Assembly: GCA_002399225.1 (NCBI GenBank)
Contig: DHDF01000023.1
Span: 25,687-49,741 of the forward strand
DNA from: a bacterium UBA4883
GTDB taxonomy: Bacteria; Bacillota; Clostridia; Oscillospirales; Acutalibacteraceae
DNA: 24,055 nt
Direction of reading: 5' to 3'
In this document: positions 23,247-24,055 of the stretch, in pieces
Layout: every line of letters starts with the position of its first letter
Position numbering within the stretch: position 1 is the first letter of the stretch
Program-made: the position numbers and the translations under genes
The notes under the pieces: model-generated
The model's input: the letters and a program-made list of their open reading frames with translations, nothing else
What the model was told of the DNA's origin: nothing
Databases searched by the model: none

Positions 23247-24055
23247 ATGATTCAGATTGACCTGAGTGGAAAATCCCGGAATGAAGTCCGTCTGGTCGGC
23301 ATCGGTTTCGTCGACGAGCCGGTAAAGAATTATTTTACTGCGGAACCCTTTTCCTGCTTTCCACGGTTGACGGGCTGCGGACTGCGGCTTTATGTCGGCC
23401 TCGGCGATCCGGGAACCGTTACCGGGCGACGGGTGATGGATGCCGTTGCAAAAGCCGTAAAAACGCTGCGGGAATATCATATTCACGATGCTCTTTTTGA
23501 CCTTTCGGCGGCTGATGCAAAAATGGGTGCGCGCGCGATCCCTTTTGCGGTCCTTGGGATGAAACTGGGCCTTTACAGGTATGAAATTTACCGAACTGAC
23601 GAGCGGAAAGAAAATTTTCACTTCTTTCTGAGCAGTTCGGAACATCCGTTGCCCCAGCCGCTGGAACGTACTTTGCGGGAGGCGGAGACTCTGGCGGACG
23701 GCATCATCAAGGCGAGAGACCTCGTCAATGCGCCGGCCAACCGGTTGACGCCCGCCGCCATGGCAGATGCTCTTTTGAAAGAAGCGGGGGAGTGCGGTGT
23801 CGAGGCCGAGGCGCTGGATGAAAGACAGATGGAAGCCCTTGGGATGGGTGCCCTTCTCGCCGTAGGAAAAAGCAGCGGCAATCCGCCGCGCCTCATTGTT
23901 CTCCGCTACCGGGGGGACGGCGAAGCTCCGTTTACCGCCTTGGTGGGCAAAGGGGTTACCTGCGACACGGGCGGTTACTGCCTGAAAGGCCGGGACTCCA
24001 TGGCCGGGATCAAAGGGGATATGGCGGGCGGGGCAGCGGGGGGGCAGACGGGTTT
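23247..24055 (+). CDS. M17 leucyl aminopeptidase, N-terminal part (3' end outside window)
   Basis: AAGGAGGAG lies just before ATG 23247, 18 bp after the ATPase gene, so this is the sixth gene of the peptide-uptake operon. The frame stays open to the window end (269 codons). Residues 1-135 form the M17 N-terminal domain. The catalytic domain starts at ARDLVNAPANRLTPAAMADAL. GKGVTCDTGG (234-243) contains metal ligands K235 and D240 of the GKGxTFDSGG motif. In the cell it would remove N-terminal residues from imported peptides. The final 30 residues deviate from the family pattern (CDTGGYCLKG, IKGDMAGGAAGG), mostly by changes to G in the DNA; this may be poor sequence quality at the contig end. 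Confidence 0.9.
   Translation, partial: MIQIDLSGKSRNEVRLVGIGFVDEPVKNYFTAEPFSCFPRLTGCGLRLYVGLGDPGTVTGRRVMDAVAKAVKTLREYHIHDALFDLSAADAKMGARAIPFAVLGMKLGLYRYEIYRTDERKENFHFFLSSSEHPLPQPLERTLREAETLADGIIKARDLVNAPANRLTPAAMADALLKEAGECGVEAEALDERQMEALGMGALLAVGKSSGNPPRLIVLRYRGDGEAPFTALVGKGVTCDTGGYCLKGRDSMAGIKGDMAGGAAGGQTG

Overview
The window looks like a chromosomal segment from an anaerobic Firmicute of class Clostridia. The evidence is AGGAGG-type ribosome binding sites, sigma-A-like promoters (TTGACA/TATAAT), an FMN riboswitch, a T-box leader, EtfBA with a FAD-linked 2-hydroxyacid oxidase, methionine gamma-lyase and a bacteriohemerythrin. Placement below class is inference. Both ends cut through genes.

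Layout. (1) 1-678: the end of an M20 amidohydrolase. (2) 679-1105: a decayed small reading frame and a terminator. (3) 1106-2050: a promoter with an overlapping palindrome drives a bacteriohemerythrin gene that is translationally coupled to a CheX-like phosphatase gene. (4) 2100-5881, minus strand: the riboflavin operon ribD-ribE-ribBA-ribH, with its own promoter, FMN aptamer and intrinsic terminator. (5) 6214-9478: an NhaC-type transporter and methionine gamma-lyase, each behind an extended -10 promoter; the two promoters share most of a 20-base block. The lyase has a long structured leader. (6) 9484-9823: an AT-rich inverted repeat and the C-terminal stub of a YfcC-type transporter. (7) 9848-14781: a consensus promoter, a T-box leader (specifier probably CUC, Leu), a FAD-linked 2-hydroxyacid oxidase gene broken by an internal 113-bp inversion, etfB, etfA and a GH29 alpha-L-fucosidase. 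(8) 14768-17326, minus strand: a large transglutaminase-like protein that overlaps the fucosidase tail to tail. (9) 17404-24055: a dipeptide/oligopeptide ABC transporter operon (binding protein, two permeases, two ATPases) that runs into an M17 leucyl aminopeptidase cut by the window end.

How the genes work together. Riboflavin made by the rib operon supplies the FAD used by the oxidase and Etf proteins. The peptide transporter and aminopeptidase form an uptake-and-hydrolysis module. Methionine gamma-lyase and the NhaC-type carrier may form an amino-acid degradation pair. Together these suggest an amino-acid- and peptide-fermenting lifestyle.

The most striking observation is in the FAD-oxidase gene. 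The segment coding for its FAD pyrophosphate-binding loop (10378-10490) lies on the opposite strand. Turning it back and restoring 11 bp gives one continuous reading frame of 473 codons. The reconstructed gene would carry 16-bp inverted repeats at the two ends of the segment, only one of which is present here. This may be a recent fold-back inversion, one state of a switch, or an assembly artefact.
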